Below, piece by piece: positions 48,823-60,396 of a stretch of 62,358 nucleotides of DNA. Each line of letters starts with the position of its first letter. Positions within the stretch are counted from its first letter, which is position 1. Origin of the DNA: Thiotrichaceae bacterium. Its GTDB lineage: Bacteria; Pseudomonadota; Gammaproteobacteria; Eutrophobiales; Eutrophobiaceae. Both the position numbers and the translations under genes were made by a program. Location of the stretch: NCBI GenBank assembly GCA_012960105.1, contig DUBV01000089.1:1-62358 (forward strand), written 5' to 3'. The notes beneath the pieces were generated by a model. That model did not search any database. It was not told the origin of the DNA and saw nothing but the letters and a program-made list of their open reading frames with translations.

Positions 48823-49929
48823 GTGAAAGACGCACTAAAAAAGTGCAATAATAAACAGATTATGAGTCCATCGTCTGAAACACATGCGCGGATTGTTGAA
48901 AATCTAGCAACCGCTGTTTTGTTATTTGATAAAGATCTTCATTTGATCTCTATTAATAATGCAGGCGAAGGCTTGTTGTCTGTTAGTAGCAAGCGAGTGT
49001 CTGGGATGACGCCCAAGCAAATATGGCCAAATTCATCATTTTTTTATGACGCTATCCAACGTTCCCTATTTTCGGGTGGCACCTGTATAGACCGAGGTGT
49101 GGATCTGTATTTGAATAATGCTCAGAAAATTAAAGTGGATTGCATGATTACGCCAGTTATCGTAAATGAGGTCGCCGAAGAAATTTTGGTGGAATTGGTT
49201 AATGCGGATGCATTTGTTCGTGTTATGCAGGAAACAAATCAGCAAACGGTACAGGAAGCGGCGAAAGAATCGGTGCAGGGCATGGCTCATGAGATTAGAA
49301 ACCCTCTGGGTGGAATTCGTGGAGCAGCCCAATTATTAGAACGAGAGCTTGATAATAAGGAGTTGCTTGAATATACGCAGATCATTATTAATGAAGCCGA
49401 TCGTTTAAGAAATTTTATAGATCGTATGCTGACGACCAGTACGCAACCAGCGAAAGCCGATATGAATATTCATGAAGTTCTTGAATATGTTGTTTCTGTT
49501 GTTCGAGCCGAGAATTCGCGGCCTTTGAATTTTAAAAAAGATTACGATCCAAGTATTCCTGATATCAATGCCGATCGAGAACAGATTATACAAGCGGTAT
49601 TAAACCTGATTCGCAATGCGGTTCAGGCTATTGATGAAGATGGCACGATTACATTAAAGACACGCATTCAACGTCAGGTCACAATTCAGCATCGATTGAA
49701 TCGACATATCATTGAACTCGATATCATTGATGATGGTCCTGGCGTTCCACCTGAAATCGAATCAGGTGCATTTTATCCCTTGGTAACAGGCCGTGCAGAA
49801 GGCACTGGACTGGGTTTATCAATTGCTCAACAACTTATTCAATCTCATGGTGGTTTAATTAATTATGAACGAAAAGGCAGTAACACCTATTTCAGCATTC
49901 TACTCCCAATGGAACAATCCGATGAGTAA
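48823..49929 (+). CDS. glnL: Nitrogen regulation sensor kinase GlnL (NtrB)
   Basis: Cytoplasmic histidine kinase of the nitrogen response. The 368-residue protein starts at GTG with AAGGAT upstream. It has an N-terminal PAS domain (VLLFDKDLHLISINNAGEGL), the HisKA box GMAHEIRNPLGGIRGAAQLLE with the phosphorylated His, and the ATPase N and G boxes (LIRNAVQAID, GTGLGLSIAQQL). It overlaps glnG by 8 bp (ATGAGTAA). Confidence 0.96.
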   Translation: MKDALKKCNNKQIMSPSSETHARIVENLATAVLLFDKDLHLISINNAGEGLLSVSSKRVSGMTPKQIWPNSSFFYDAIQRSLFSGGTCIDRGVDLYLNNAQKIKVDCMITPVIVNEVAEEILVELVNADAFVRVMQETNQQTVQEAAKESVQGMAHEIRNPLGGIRGAAQLLERELDNKELLEYTQIIINEADRLRNFIDRMLTTSTQPAKADMNIHEVLEYVVSVVRAENSRPLNFKKDYDPSIPDINADREQIIQAVLNLIRNAVQAIDEDGTITLKTRIQRQVTIQHRLNRHIIELDIIDDGPGVPPEIESGAFYPLVTGRAEGTGLGLSIAQQLIQSHGGLINYERKGSNTYFSILLPMEQSDE

Positions 49930-51325
49930 GAAACAAAAAGTATGGATCGTTGATGATGATAAATCGATTCGTTGGGTTTTAGAAAAAGCCATACAAAAAA
50001 AAGATGTTGAGATACAAAGTTTTTCGAATCCTGAAGACTTATTAAAGAAACTTCAAAGTGATGAACCTGATGTCATCATTTCCGATGTACGTATGCCTGG
50101 TATGGATGGCATTACCTTACTGGAAAAAATTAAGCAACAAGCTCCGGATATTCCGGTCATCATTATGACAGCCTATTCTGATCTTGATAGAGCCGTATCT
50201 GCATTCCAGGGAGGCGCATTTGAATATTTATCAAAGCCGTTTGATGTTGATGAAGTCGTTAGTCTAGTTAAACGCGCTGTTACACATAAACAAAAACATA
50301 CTACGGTAGCTGTCACTGATACGGTGGAAGAAAGCACTTCTATTATTGGTTCGGCACCTGCGATGCAGGAAGTATTCAAAGCGATTGGTCGACTTTCAAG
50401 TTCTCACTTTACTGTATTAATTACAGGCGAAACGGGTACCGGTAAAGAACTGGTAGCAAGTGCTTTGCATGAACATAGCCCAAGATCAAATCAGCCTTTC
50501 ATTGCTATTAATACGGCGGCAATACCAAAAGATTTACTTGAGTCAGAATTATTTGGTCATGAGAAAGGCGCGTTTACTGGTGCGACAGGAAGACGTATGG
50601 GCCGTTTTGAACAAGCGAATGGCGGCACACTTTTTCTGGATGAAATTGGTGACATGCCAGCGGACTTACAAACACGCTTGTTACGTATTCTTTCTCAAGG
50701 TGAATTTTATCGCGTTGGTGGACATACACCTATCAGTGTTGACGTGCGCGTAATTGCGGCAACCCACCAGGATCTTGAACAACTTGTTAAAGAAGGTAAG
50801 TTTCGTGAAGATTTATTACATCGCTTGAATGTAATAAGAGTGCATGTACCTGCCTTACGAGAAAGAAGAACAGATATTGTTGAGCTGACGAAACATTTTC
50901 TTAAATTAGCTTCTAGTGAATTACATGAAGAAACTAAACAACTCTTGCCAGAGACGGAAGATTATCTTGCGAAATTATCGTGGCACGGAAATGTAAGACA
51001 ATTGGAAAATTTTTGTCGTTGGGTTACTGTTATGGCTTCGGGTAGCGAAATTCATATCGATGATTTACCACCGGAATTAAGACAAGATACCGATGTCATA
51101 GAAATATCCAATGAATGGGAATCCACTTTTCGAAAATGGGTCGAATCTAGTTTATTGAAAGGAGATACTGAGTTGTTACGAAATTCAGTACCACGATTTG
51201 AAACTATTTTAATTGAAGAAGCTTTGAAAAAAACAGGTGGCCGTCGTCAGGATGCGGCAAAACTGTTGGGCTGGGGAAGAAATACCTTAACGCGGAAAAT
51301 AAAACAGCTTGAGTTAGATCTTTAG
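49922..51325 (+). CDS. glnG: Nitrogen response regulator GlnG (NtrC)
   Basis: Sigma-54 enhancer-binding activator. I use the ATG at 49922 (467 residues), which overlaps the glnL stop and gives [23 protein letters not shown]. It has the receiver Asp in [11 protein letters not shown], Walker A GETGTGKE, the sigma-54 contact GAFTGA, and a C-terminal Fis-type helix-turn-helix ([20 protein letters not shown]). It predicts sigma-54 control of nitrogen genes. Confidence 0.97.
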   Translation: MSKKQKVWIVDDDKSIRWVLEKAIQKKDVEIQSFSNPEDLLKKLQSDEPDVIISDVRMPGMDGITLLEKIKQQAPDIPVIIMTAYSDLDRAVSAFQGGAFEYLSKPFDVDEVVSLVKRAVTHKQKHTTVAVTDTVEESTSIIGSAPAMQEVFKAIGRLSSSHFTVLITGETGTGKELVASALHEHSPRSNQPFIAINTAAIPKDLLESELFGHEKGAFTGATGRRMGRFEQANGGTLFLDEIGDMPADLQTRLLRILSQGEFYRVGGHTPISVDVRVIAATHQDLEQLVKEGKFREDLLHRLNVIRVHVPALRERRTDIVELTKHFLKLASSELHEETKQLLPETEDYLAKLSWHGNVRQLENFCRWVTVMASGSEIHIDDLPPELRQDTDVIEISNEWESTFRKWVESSLLKGDTELLRNSVPRFETILIEEALKKTGGRRQDAAKLLGWGRNTLTRKIKQLELDL

Positions 51326-51340
51326 TTAAATGATTTTGTG

Positions 51341-52384
<1,044 letters not shown>

Positions 52385-52439
52385 CTATAAGTGTAACTTA
52401 TAGCTAAGTTACCTCAAAATAAATAGATAATAGAGTCGT

Positions 52440-53255
52440 ATGAATCAATTCCAGATATATTTTGTCGAGCATCAAACTGAGCTGCGTATGGTCAGTTTTG
52501 CAGGATTGATTTTAATATTTGCTGGACTAGAAATCATTTGGCCCAGACGAACCGCGGATGAACAATCTAAGTTTAGGCGATTGAATAATCTTACTTTACT
52601 GTTTGTAAATTTTATTGCCGTTCGTTATTTAGTACCGTGGGCGACACTTGATGTTGCTTTAATTGCCGCTGAAAGAGATTTTGGCTTGTTAAATATCATA
52701 TCCGTGCCGATGTTTTTGAGTGTGATATTAACTATCGTTATCTTTGATTTCCTAATATATATACAACATATTATTTTTCATAAATTATCATTCCTCTGGC
52801 GAATTCATCGTGTGCATCATACGGATCTTGAATTTGATGTGACTACGGCTATTCGCTTTCATCCGTTCGAAATTATTTTGTCGATGTTTTATAAGCTAAT
52901 AGCAGTATACTTGATTGGGCCACTGGCATTCGCCATTATTTTATATGAAATTATTTTGAATGCGGCGGCACTATTTGGGCATAGTAATATTATGCTAAGT
53001 ACAAAATTTGATAGTGCTTTAAGAACATTATTTGTCACACCGGATATGCACCGTATACATCATTCTGTTATTCGAAATGAAACGGACAGCAATTATGGCA
53101 ATGTGTTTTCGATTTGGGACAAAGTATTTAATACATACCGAGCTTTACCTGAAGCAGGGTATGATGACATGGTGATCGGGCTCGATAAATTTCGTCAGCC
53201 ATCATCAGGACAAGTATTACAATTATTAAAGAATCCATTTACTACGGGTAGGTAA
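52440..53255 (+). CDS. Fatty acid hydroxylase / sterol desaturase family protein
   Basis: A 271-residue membrane enzyme with four or five hydrophobic segments and the histidine clusters of the FA_hydroxylase superfamily: HIIFHKLSFLWRIHRVHHTD, then FGHSNI and MHRIHHS. These bind a di-iron centre. The lipid substrate is unknown. It lies 2 bp before the ArsM-like gene and is likely cotranscribed with it. Confidence 0.88.
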   Translation: MNQFQIYFVEHQTELRMVSFAGLILIFAGLEIIWPRRTADEQSKFRRLNNLTLLFVNFIAVRYLVPWATLDVALIAAERDFGLLNIISVPMFLSVILTIVIFDFLIYIQHIIFHKLSFLWRIHRVHHTDLEFDVTTAIRFHPFEIILSMFYKLIAVYLIGPLAFAIILYEIILNAAALFGHSNIMLSTKFDSALRTLFVTPDMHRIHHSVIRNETDSNYGNVFSIWDKVFNTYRALPEAGYDDMVIGLDKFRQPSSGQVLQLLKNPFTTGR

Positions 53256-53257
53256 CA

Positions 53258-54376
53258 ATGAGTCAAGAAAATGCGGTATTAGAACGATATTCAGAAGGCG
53301 CTAATGAACGACAAGAAGCTTTGTGTTGTCCAGTAGATTATCAAACGAGTTTATTAAAAATATTACCAGAAGAGATTATTGAAAAAGATTATGGCTGTGG
53401 TGATCCATCGCGTTATGTGCGCGAAGGTGACGTTGTACTCGATCTCGGTAGCGGTAGTGGCAAGATCTGTTATATGGCGGCACAGTTGATCGGTGATAGC
53501 GGCAAGATTATTGGCGTCGATATGAATGATGATATGTTATCTCTGGCACGAAAATATCAAGCAGAAATGGCAGAAAAGATCGGTAGTGATAGCGTGCAAT
53601 TTGTGAAAGGAAAAATTCAGGATTTAGCACTGGATGTCGCAGCAATGGAAGCATGGTTAAAAGCTAACCCGATTACAAATGCCGATGAACTATCTGCACT
53701 AGAAAGCTGGAAGCTAAGACAAACTCATGAAACGCCATTGATTGCAGATAATTCTGTTGATTTGGTTATCTCAAATTGTGTCTTGAATCTAGTTGGTGAT
53801 GCTGAGAAGCAGCAACTTGTTGATGAAATATTTCGTGTAGTAAAACCCGGTGGACGCATTGCGATCTCAGATATTATTAGTGATGAGTTTATACCTGATC
53901 ATCTTAAAGATGATGATGACTTATGGAGTGGTTGTATTTCCGGCGCGTTTCAGGAACAGGAAATGTTACAGATGTTTCAACAAGCTGGCTTTATCGCTGT
54001 CTCTTATGATAAATGGGCAGACGCTGTCTGGCAGGTAGTGGAAAGTATAGAATTTCGTTCGGCAACATTAACTGCGATTAAACGTGAGCAAGTCGAATGT
54101 ATCGACAAGGGGCATGCTGTGATTTATCGTGGGCCATATAGTTTCACTGTCGATGATGAAGGTCATGAATTTCCTCGTGGTGAAAGAATGGCCGTATGTG
54201 AGCGGACGTTTAATGTACTTTGTAATGAGCCATATAAAGATGACTTTATTGGTATCATTCCTGCTGTAGAACCAGAGCCAAAAGCATGGTGTGCACCAAC
54301 AGGAACAAAAAGACCCGCAGCTGAGAGTAAAGGTGGTCTACACTCAATAAGTGCGAGTGACACTGCTTGTTGTTAA
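53258..54376 (+). CDS. ArsM-like SAM-dependent methyltransferase
   Basis: A 372-residue class I methyltransferase. The SAM loop is DLGSGSGKICY. It keeps the cysteines and motifs of arsenite methyltransferases: Cys47 in YGCGDP, SNCVLNLVGD, and GCISGAF, plus Cys23-Cys24 and a terminal Cys-Cys. ArsM methylates As(III). The protein is longer than the usual core, with an extra C-terminal domain containing RGERMAVCERTF. No arsenic regulator or pump is linked here, so the substrate is an inference. Confidence 0.8.
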   Translation: MSQENAVLERYSEGANERQEALCCPVDYQTSLLKILPEEIIEKDYGCGDPSRYVREGDVVLDLGSGSGKICYMAAQLIGDSGKIIGVDMNDDMLSLARKYQAEMAEKIGSDSVQFVKGKIQDLALDVAAMEAWLKANPITNADELSALESWKLRQTHETPLIADNSVDLVISNCVLNLVGDAEKQQLVDEIFRVVKPGGRIAISDIISDEFIPDHLKDDDDLWSGCISGAFQEQEMLQMFQQAGFIAVSYDKWADAVWQVVESIEFRSATLTAIKREQVECIDKGHAVIYRGPYSFTVDDEGHEFPRGERMAVCERTFNVLCNEPYKDDFIGIIPAVEPEPKAWCAPTGTKRPAAESKGGLHSISASDTACC

Positions 54377-54413
54377 ATAATAAATAATAAATGATGTCTA
54401 AGAAGGATCAGTT

Positions 54414-55280
54414 ATGACAGCGACGATAATAGATGGGAAAAAAATATCTGAAATTGTAAGAGAAGAATGGAAACTACGTGCGGATAAACTGAAAGCCAAA
54501 GGAGTACTCCCTGGGCTTGCCGTTATTATTGTCGGTGATAATCCAGCATCTAAACTTTATGTTAATAACAAGATTAAAGCTTGCCATGAAGTAGGTCTAC
54601 ATTCTGAAGTACATGATTTACCAGAAGACACATCAGAAGAAATGTTACTTAAATTAATTGAGGAATTGAATCAGGCAAAACAACTTCATGGAATTTTGGT
54701 GCAATTACCATTACCGAAACATATTGATGAAAGTAAGATTTTAGAAACGATTAAACAGGATAAAGATGTTGATGGATTTCATCTTTATAATGTAGGTGCC
54801 TTGATGACGGGCAACACTGTATTTCCACCTTGCACACCTTTTGGTGTAATACGCATGTTGAGTTATTGCGATATTCTTGTCGCTGGTCAAAATGCAGTTG
54901 TCGTTGGTAGAAGTAATATTGTTGGTAAGCCGATGGCGATGTTGTTATTACAGGAAGATGCAACAGTTACAATTTGTACCTCGAAGACAAAGGATCTTAT
55001 AAGTCATACCAAACAGGCGGATATATTAGTTGTTGCAACTGGCAGACCTGAAATGATTAAGGCTGAACATGTTAAAAAAGGTGCTGTTGTTATTGATGTT
55101 GGAATTAATCGGCGCGATGATGGCGAGTTAGTTGGCGACGTTGATTTTGATGATGTGAAAAAAGTGGCTAGCCATATTACACCAGTCCCTGGTGGAGTAG
55201 GTCCAATGACGATAACGATGTTAGTCGCGAATACGGTTATGGCCGCAGAGAGAGATAGCGGCAATTCACCAACTGACTGA
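54414..55280 (+). CDS. folD: Bifunctional methylenetetrahydrofolate dehydrogenase/cyclohydrolase FolD
   Basis: Interconverts 5,10-methylene- and 10-formyl-tetrahydrofolate using NADP. The 288-residue protein has the catalytic Lys in [20 protein letters not shown], the cofactor motif [11 protein letters not shown] and [11 protein letters not shown]. It follows the ArsM-like gene by 37 bp. It is the third folate gene group in the window. Confidence 0.97.
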   Translation: MTATIIDGKKISEIVREEWKLRADKLKAKGVLPGLAVIIVGDNPASKLYVNNKIKACHEVGLHSEVHDLPEDTSEEMLLKLIEELNQAKQLHGILVQLPLPKHIDESKILETIKQDKDVDGFHLYNVGALMTGNTVFPPCTPFGVIRMLSYCDILVAGQNAVVVGRSNIVGKPMAMLLLQEDATVTICTSKTKDLISHTKQADILVVATGRPEMIKAEHVKKGAVVIDVGINRRDDGELVGDVDFDDVKKVASHITPVPGGVGPMTITMLVANTVMAAERDSGNSPTD

Positions 55281-55307
55281 TATTGATATCCTGATCGTAT
55301 ATCTAAA

Positions 55308-55562
55308 TTATTCAGGCAGGATATTGTATAAGTAAGCAAAGATAGCTCCGCCAATACCTGCATCGACAGAAGCATATAGGCTTCCTACAATGATGCTGCC
55401 TAAACCTTGCGAAGCTTCATAACCCGGGTAAACAGATGCAACGACAGTTAAGAATGCACTGCCATAATCCGGCCAAATCATATTTGCCGTGCCAATAATT
55501 AGTATGGCCATGCCCCAAAGAATACTCCAGCTTAATGCAAATTTTTTGACTGATAATTTCAT
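55308..55562 (-). CDS. Small two-helix membrane protein (DUF5676-like)
   Basis: I use ATG 55562 because GGAG lies 8 bases upstream; this gives an 84-residue product starting MKLSVKKFALSWSILWGMA. It has a membrane helix near the N-terminus and a second near the C-terminus with a Gly-rich bend (GIGGAIFAYLYNI). The pattern resembles DUF5676. It is coupled to the 55576 gene, 13 bp away. Confidence 0.75.
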   Translation of the reverse strand: MKLSVKKFALSWSILWGMAILIIGTANMIWPDYGSAFLTVVASVYPGYEASQGLGSIIVGSLYASVDAGIGGAIFAYLYNILPE

Positions 55563-55575
55563 AATGATTTCTCCA

Positions 55576-55818
55576 TTAAGTAATGATTCGTAATGCGAGA
55601 TAGGGCGCAACATTGAACAGAATAATACTTAATTTATAAAAAGCGATTGCTGAGTAATGTATGGCATCAAACTGTATAGTATTTATATGAAACCATTTTG
55701 TATGTATTCGATATACCCAGTCATGAGCAAAAATCATGAATAACGCCCACCAGGCGAGCAATGCGATATTTAAAATTGCACACCAACCCAAAAATTTCAT
55801 AAGCATTTCTATCGACAT
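55576..55818 (-). CDS. Small membrane protein (DUF6868-like)
   Basis: An 80-residue protein with a hydrophobic N-terminal half (WCAILNIALLAWWALFMIF) and a His/Phe-containing second helix, like DUF6868 proteins. Function unknown. It forms a pair with the following small membrane gene. Confidence 0.75.
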   Translation of the reverse strand: MSIEMLMKFLGWCAILNIALLAWWALFMIFAHDWVYRIHTKWFHINTIQFDAIHYSAIAFYKLSIILFNVAPYLALRIIT

Positions 55819-55921
55819 AAACTGCTTTTTTAACTTAAGTATGTTGTTAGAAGACTATTTCAGTAACTAGATTACGCTTTATTATTGACTCTGATCAACA
55901 AATTAAAATAATTTCAGTAAT

Positions 55922-56647
55922 TTATTTTTGAGTCGTATTTGGATCGGATAATGATTTTGCGGTAGTTTCTATCCATGATTCAACTTCTTTAGTGATTTGT
56001 TTTGCAGTCTTATTATCAGACTCAATCATTGGGCCGATAACAATGCTAATTAACCCCGGTTTTTTAACCATGCTGTTTCGGGGCCATAAGTAACCTGCAT
56101 TATGTGCGACAGGAATAATATTCGCTTTCGACTTTTCTGCCAGCAGACCACCACCGGGTAAATACTTGCCTTTTTTTCCCGGCGCAATTCGAGTTCCTTC
56201 CGGGAAGATAATGACCCATAGATTTTGTTTTAAACGCTCACAACCTTGTTCAACAATTTGTCGAAAAGATTTTATTGCTGAGCCGCGTTCAATAGCGATG
56301 GGTTGCATGGAAGCCAGCCCCCAACCATAAATAGGTATTTTCAATAATTCACGCTTTAGTATCCATACTTGAGGCACAAAGATAAGTTGTAACGCTAATG
56401 TTTCAAAAGCGGATTGATGATTACACATGATAATGCAGGCTTTATCAGGAATGTTATCCTGACCTTCAATTTTGTAATGTACACCACAACAAATATTTAA
56501 CCACCAGAGATTAAAAACCGCCCAGCGTGTTATCAGGTAATAACGTGTTTCGAATTTTAACGGGAAAATGATTACGCCAAGAGGTGCGAAGATGAAGATA
56601 CTAATAATTTGCCCGATGTAAAAAAGCAGGGAACGAAGATAAAGCAT
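55922..56647 (-). CDS. 1-acyl-sn-glycerol-3-phosphate acyltransferase (PlsC family)
   Basis: A 241-residue membrane-associated acyltransferase. The catalytic box is NHQSAFET, an H-x4-E variant of the usual H-x4-D; the second box is IFPEGTR. It makes phosphatidic acid from lysophosphatidic acid. It is the last gene of the conserved glyQ-glyS-gmhB-plsC string and overlaps gmhB by one base. Confidence 0.92.
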   Translation of the reverse strand: MLYLRSLLFYIGQIISIFIFAPLGVIIFPLKFETRYYLITRWAVFNLWWLNICCGVHYKIEGQDNIPDKACIIMCNHQSAFETLALQLIFVPQVWILKRELLKIPIYGWGLASMQPIAIERGSAIKSFRQIVEQGCERLKQNLWVIIFPEGTRIAPGKKGKYLPGGGLLAEKSKANIIPVAHNAGYLWPRNSMVKKPGLISIVIGPMIESDNKTAKQITKEVESWIETTAKSLSDPNTTQK

Positions 56648-57189
56648 TATTTTTTTACAATGACTGTTTCGTCAACAAAAGTAGCGAGGTTGGCATAAAC
56701 GGGCATGCCTGTAGGTACCAGGCCTTGATCAATTTCAGATTGACCTTTGCCCGTGCGAACAAGAACAGGTTTACCACCAGCACTATGTATGGCTTTGATA
56801 TCTGTCATTTTATCACCAACACAATGCACCTTATTCAATGGTATACGTAATCGTTCCGAAATTTCGTTATACATACCAGGTTTAGGTTTACGGCAACTAC
56901 ATTCATTTTTAGGTAAATGCGGGCAAAAGAAAATAGCATCAATAACACCGCCAAACTCGGCAAGTTGCGTTTTCATTTTCATATGAATAGCATTGAGTGT
57001 TTCAATATTGAATAATTTTCTGCCTATACCTGACTGGTTAGTTGCGATTACAATTTGATAACCATTTTGTGAAAGTTTAGTAATCGCTTGCAAGCTTCCG
57101 GGTATAGCATGCCACTCGTCCGGTGACTTGATGTAGTCATCCGAATCCTCATTTATTACACCATCTCGATCGAGAATGATTAGCGCCAT
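56647..57189 (-). CDS. gmhB: D-glycero-beta-D-manno-heptose-1,7-bisphosphate 7-phosphatase GmhB
   Basis: HAD phosphatase of the ADP-heptose pathway for LPS core. The 180-residue protein has the nucleophile motif LDRDGVIN, ATNQSGIGR, a zinc loop with CPHLPKNECSCRKPKPGM and the late VGDKMTDI. It lies 2 bp after glyS. Its presence implies a heptose-containing LPS. Confidence 0.95.
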   Translation of the reverse strand: MALIILDRDGVINEDSDDYIKSPDEWHAIPGSLQAITKLSQNGYQIVIATNQSGIGRKLFNIETLNAIHMKMKTQLAEFGGVIDAIFFCPHLPKNECSCRKPKPGMYNEISERLRIPLNKVHCVGDKMTDIKAIHSAGGKPVLVRTGKGQSEIDQGLVPTGMPVYANLATFVDETVIVKK

Positions 57190-57191
57190 AC

Positions 57192-59273
57192 TTAACCCTG
57201 TAGTTTAGAAATATCTGCTGTTTGTAAAAACAATGCACTCAAATTAGCGAGCAGTGTCAATCGATTATTTTTAGTCGCCGCATCGTCACAGTTAACCATA
57301 ACGTTATCAAAAAAGTTATCAACGCTTTCACGTAGTCCAGCCAATTCAGTTAATGCCGATTTGTAATTGCGGTTTTCCATTAACGGTGTCAGACGTTCTT
57401 GATAATTGTTTAATGCTGTTGCCAATGTGATCTCGGCATCTTCACTAAGTAATTTATTATCTACACTTCCAATTTCAGTAATATTAATATCAGATTTTTT
57501 CAATATATTACTAATACGTTTGTTTGCTGCTGCCAGACTTTCGGCTTCTGATAGCTTTCTAAATTCAGTAACGGCTTTTAGTCGTTGATGGAAGTCCAAA
57601 GGCTTGCTGGTTTTTATTGCTAATACAGATTCAAATGTGTCCGAGCTAACACCTTCATCCAGATAGTAACGACGTAAACGTTCCAGTAAAAATTGATAGA
57701 CATCAGCGATCACATTTTTTGCATCGATAGCATCGGGATAGTTTTCTGCCGCTGTTGCAATCAATTCTTTTAAATCTATATCGAGTTCGCATTCAATAAT
57801 AATGCGTAATAAACCTATGGCAGAACGACGCAAGCCAAATGGATCTTTATCTCCCGTGGGCGCTTTGCCGATAGCAAAGATACCAATCAGGCTATCAATT
57901 TTTTCACTGATAGCAAGACATTGCCCGACTACTGTTTCTGGTAGTTTATCTCCGGCAAAACGTGGCTGATAATATTCTTCCAATGCAGTAGCGACTTCAT
58001 CAATTTCACCATCCGCTGCTGCGTAATAACGTCCCATGGTGCCTTGCAAATCTGGAAATTCAGAAACCATATCCGTCAGTAAATCGCATAGGCATAATTC
58101 AGCAGCACGTCTGGCTGTACTGATTTCGACATTAAGTAATCCGGCTAAGTTCGAAACTGTATTAACTAACCGCGTTGATTTTTCATGTAGCGTGCCTAAT
58201 TGTTTTTGGTAGACAACTTTCTTTAATGCTTCTCTATGATTTGCCAAGCCGTGTTTTAGGTCGCGTTCCCAGAAAAATGCGGCATCACTTAGTCGAGGTT
58301 GTATGACACGTTCATTACCTTGTTTTATTAATTCTGGATTTTTGCTCTCAATATTGGCAACACTGATGAAAGAAGGCAGTAAGTTTCCTTGCTTATCAAC
58401 GAGAGGAAAATATTTTTGATGATCTTGCATTGACGAGACCAGAACTTCTTTCGGTAATTTAAGAAAATCAGAATTAAAATCACCATAAAAACTAACTGGC
58501 CACTCAACCAGTGAAGTGACTTCGTCTAGTAAGTCAGGTTCGATAATGGCATCACCATTTTTATTCTTTGCGATTGCATTAACTTGAGTTTGAATCAATT
58601 CACGGCGTTCGTCGTAGTCTGCTAATACATGCGCCTCTTGTTTTAATGTAACTACATAATCAGCAGGTTCGTTTATTGTTATTGCTTCAGGATGATGGAA
58701 ACGATGACCATAACTATCTTTTCCTGAAGTAACGCCCATAATTTCACAGTCGATTGTGTCGCCACCCAATAAAATGAGCACCCATTTTATTGGACGTACA
58801 AATTCAACATCACTGTCTCCCCAACGCATACGTTTAGCTATTGGTAATTTGCTTAATGCTACCTCAATTATTGAGGGAATTAGTTCAGAGCTTTGTTTTC
58901 CTTTTACGATCGCATTAAAAGCTAACCATTCACCCTTATCTGTTTTTAGTCTTTCCAGTTGATCGACTTCGACACCACAAGATTTGGCAAAGCCTTCAGC
59001 TGCGCGCGTAGCTTTTCCATCAACATCGAATGCTGCGGCTACCGCTGGACCACGACTTTGTTGTTGTTTATCTTCTTGTGTTATTTCAAGGTCATTGACC
59101 AGAACTGAAAGCCGGCGTGGTGTTGCATACCAGTTGGCATCACTAAACTTCAGTTCTTGTTCTTTCAGCGATTTACTGATGGCATCTTTAAAAGCGATCG
59201 CCAGTTTTTTTAAAGACTTAGGTGGTAATTCCTCAGTCCCAATCTCGATTAATAAGTCTTTAGTCTTACTCAT
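57192..59273 (-). CDS. glyS: Glycyl-tRNA synthetase beta subunit
   Basis: The 693-residue beta subunit of the bacterial alpha2beta2 GlyRS, needed for tRNA recognition. It begins LLIEIGTEELPPKSL and contains the family parts RMRWGDSDVEFVRPIKW and QDHQKYFPL. It follows glyQ by 15 bp. Confidence 0.98.
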   Translation of the reverse strand: MSKTKDLLIEIGTEELPPKSLKKLAIAFKDAISKSLKEQELKFSDANWYATPRRLSVLVNDLEITQEDKQQQSRGPAVAAAFDVDGKATRAAEGFAKSCGVEVDQLERLKTDKGEWLAFNAIVKGKQSSELIPSIIEVALSKLPIAKRMRWGDSDVEFVRPIKWVLILLGGDTIDCEIMGVTSGKDSYGHRFHHPEAITINEPADYVVTLKQEAHVLADYDERRELIQTQVNAIAKNKNGDAIIEPDLLDEVTSLVEWPVSFYGDFNSDFLKLPKEVLVSSMQDHQKYFPLVDKQGNLLPSFISVANIESKNPELIKQGNERVIQPRLSDAAFFWERDLKHGLANHREALKKVVYQKQLGTLHEKSTRLVNTVSNLAGLLNVEISTARRAAELCLCDLLTDMVSEFPDLQGTMGRYYAAADGEIDEVATALEEYYQPRFAGDKLPETVVGQCLAISEKIDSLIGIFAIGKAPTGDKDPFGLRRSAIGLLRIIIECELDIDLKELIATAAENYPDAIDAKNVIADVYQFLLERLRRYYLDEGVSSDTFESVLAIKTSKPLDFHQRLKAVTEFRKLSEAESLAAANKRISNILKKSDINITEIGSVDNKLLSEDAEITLATALNNYQERLTPLMENRNYKSALTELAGLRESVDNFFDNVMVNCDDAATKNNRLTLLANLSALFLQTADISKLQG

Positions 59274-59288
59274 TGTTGTCTTCGTTTA

Positions 59289-60209
59289 TTATTTTAATAA
59301 TGGAAAGCCCAGTGTTTCACGGCTTTCAAAATAGGTTTGTGCGACAGCGCGTGAAAGTGTTCTTACACGTAAAATATATCGTTGTCGTTCGGTGACTGAT
59401 ATAGCGCCGCGAGCATCGAGTAAATTAAATGCATGTGATGCTTTCATGGTCATTTCATAAGCGGGTATGGGTAAACCCGCTTCAATTAATTTGTTTGATT
59501 CCTGTTCGCAAGTATCAAACCAGTCAAACATGGATTCTGTATTGGCCAATTCAAAATTATATTTCGACATTTCGACTTCATTTTGATGATAGATATCGCC
59601 GTAAGTTACAACGCGCTCATCATTTTGTGTCCAGACCAGATCAAAAATACTACTACAGTCCTGTAAACACATAGCAATACGTTCCAGACCATAAGTCATT
59701 TCACCGGTTACCGGTTTACAGTCGAGACCACCGATTTGCTGAAAATAAGTGAATTGACTGATTTCCATGCCATCGAGCCAGACTTCCCAGCCTAAGCCCC
59801 AGGCCCCAAGAGTTGGAGATTCCCAGTTATCTTCAACGAAGCGAATATCATGTGATTCAGTATCAACGCCAATTGTTTTTAGAGAATCCAGATACAGTTG
59901 CTGGATATTATCCGGCGAGGGCTTTAGTAAGACCTGAAATTGATAATAATGCTGCAGTCTATTGGGATTTTCACCATATCGGCCATCAGTCGGGCGACGG
60001 CATGGTTGTACATAGGCCGCTCGCCAAGGTTCTGGTCCAATTGCGCGTAAAAATGTCGCTGGGTGGAAGGTTCCTGCGCCCATTTCCATATCATAGGGCT
60101 GAGCAATCGTGCAGCCTTGAGCTGACCAGTATTGCTGTAATTCAAATATCAGTTGCTGGAAACTCAATTTAGATCCAGAAATTTCTTTTTGTTTATTATC
60201 TTGAGACAT
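59289..60209 (-). CDS. glyQ: Glycyl-tRNA synthetase alpha subunit
   Basis: The 306-residue catalytic subunit. It shows [30 protein letters not shown] in order (only split here by family numbering), [18 protein letters not shown] and [13 protein letters not shown], all typical of class IIc alpha chains. It starts the glyQ-glyS-gmhB-plsC unit. Confidence 0.98.
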   Translation of the reverse strand: MSQDNKQKEISGSKLSFQQLIFELQQYWSAQGCTIAQPYDMEMGAGTFHPATFLRAIGPEPWRAAYVQPCRRPTDGRYGENPNRLQHYYQFQVLLKPSPDNIQQLYLDSLKTIGVDTESHDIRFVEDNWESPTLGAWGLGWEVWLDGMEISQFTYFQQIGGLDCKPVTGEMTYGLERIAMCLQDCSSIFDLVWTQNDERVVTYGDIYHQNEVEMSKYNFELANTESMFDWFDTCEQESNKLIEAGLPIPAYEMTMKASHAFNLLDARGAISVTERQRYILRVRTLSRAVAQTYFESRETLGFPLLK

Positions 60210-60396
60210 CTAGTTAAACCATTTTAAGAGGGCGAAAGTATACCGTGTGTGGCTATCGATGTGTATGCAGTGATTTATCTGATTTTCAGCGTTATTTATG
60301 TCAAAAAAGACTTTTACAAGATTTACACATAGTTCTCAAGGTCTGATAGCAAAATGCCGATAAACCTATATCTGAAAACATAGGTAAGGCAATATT

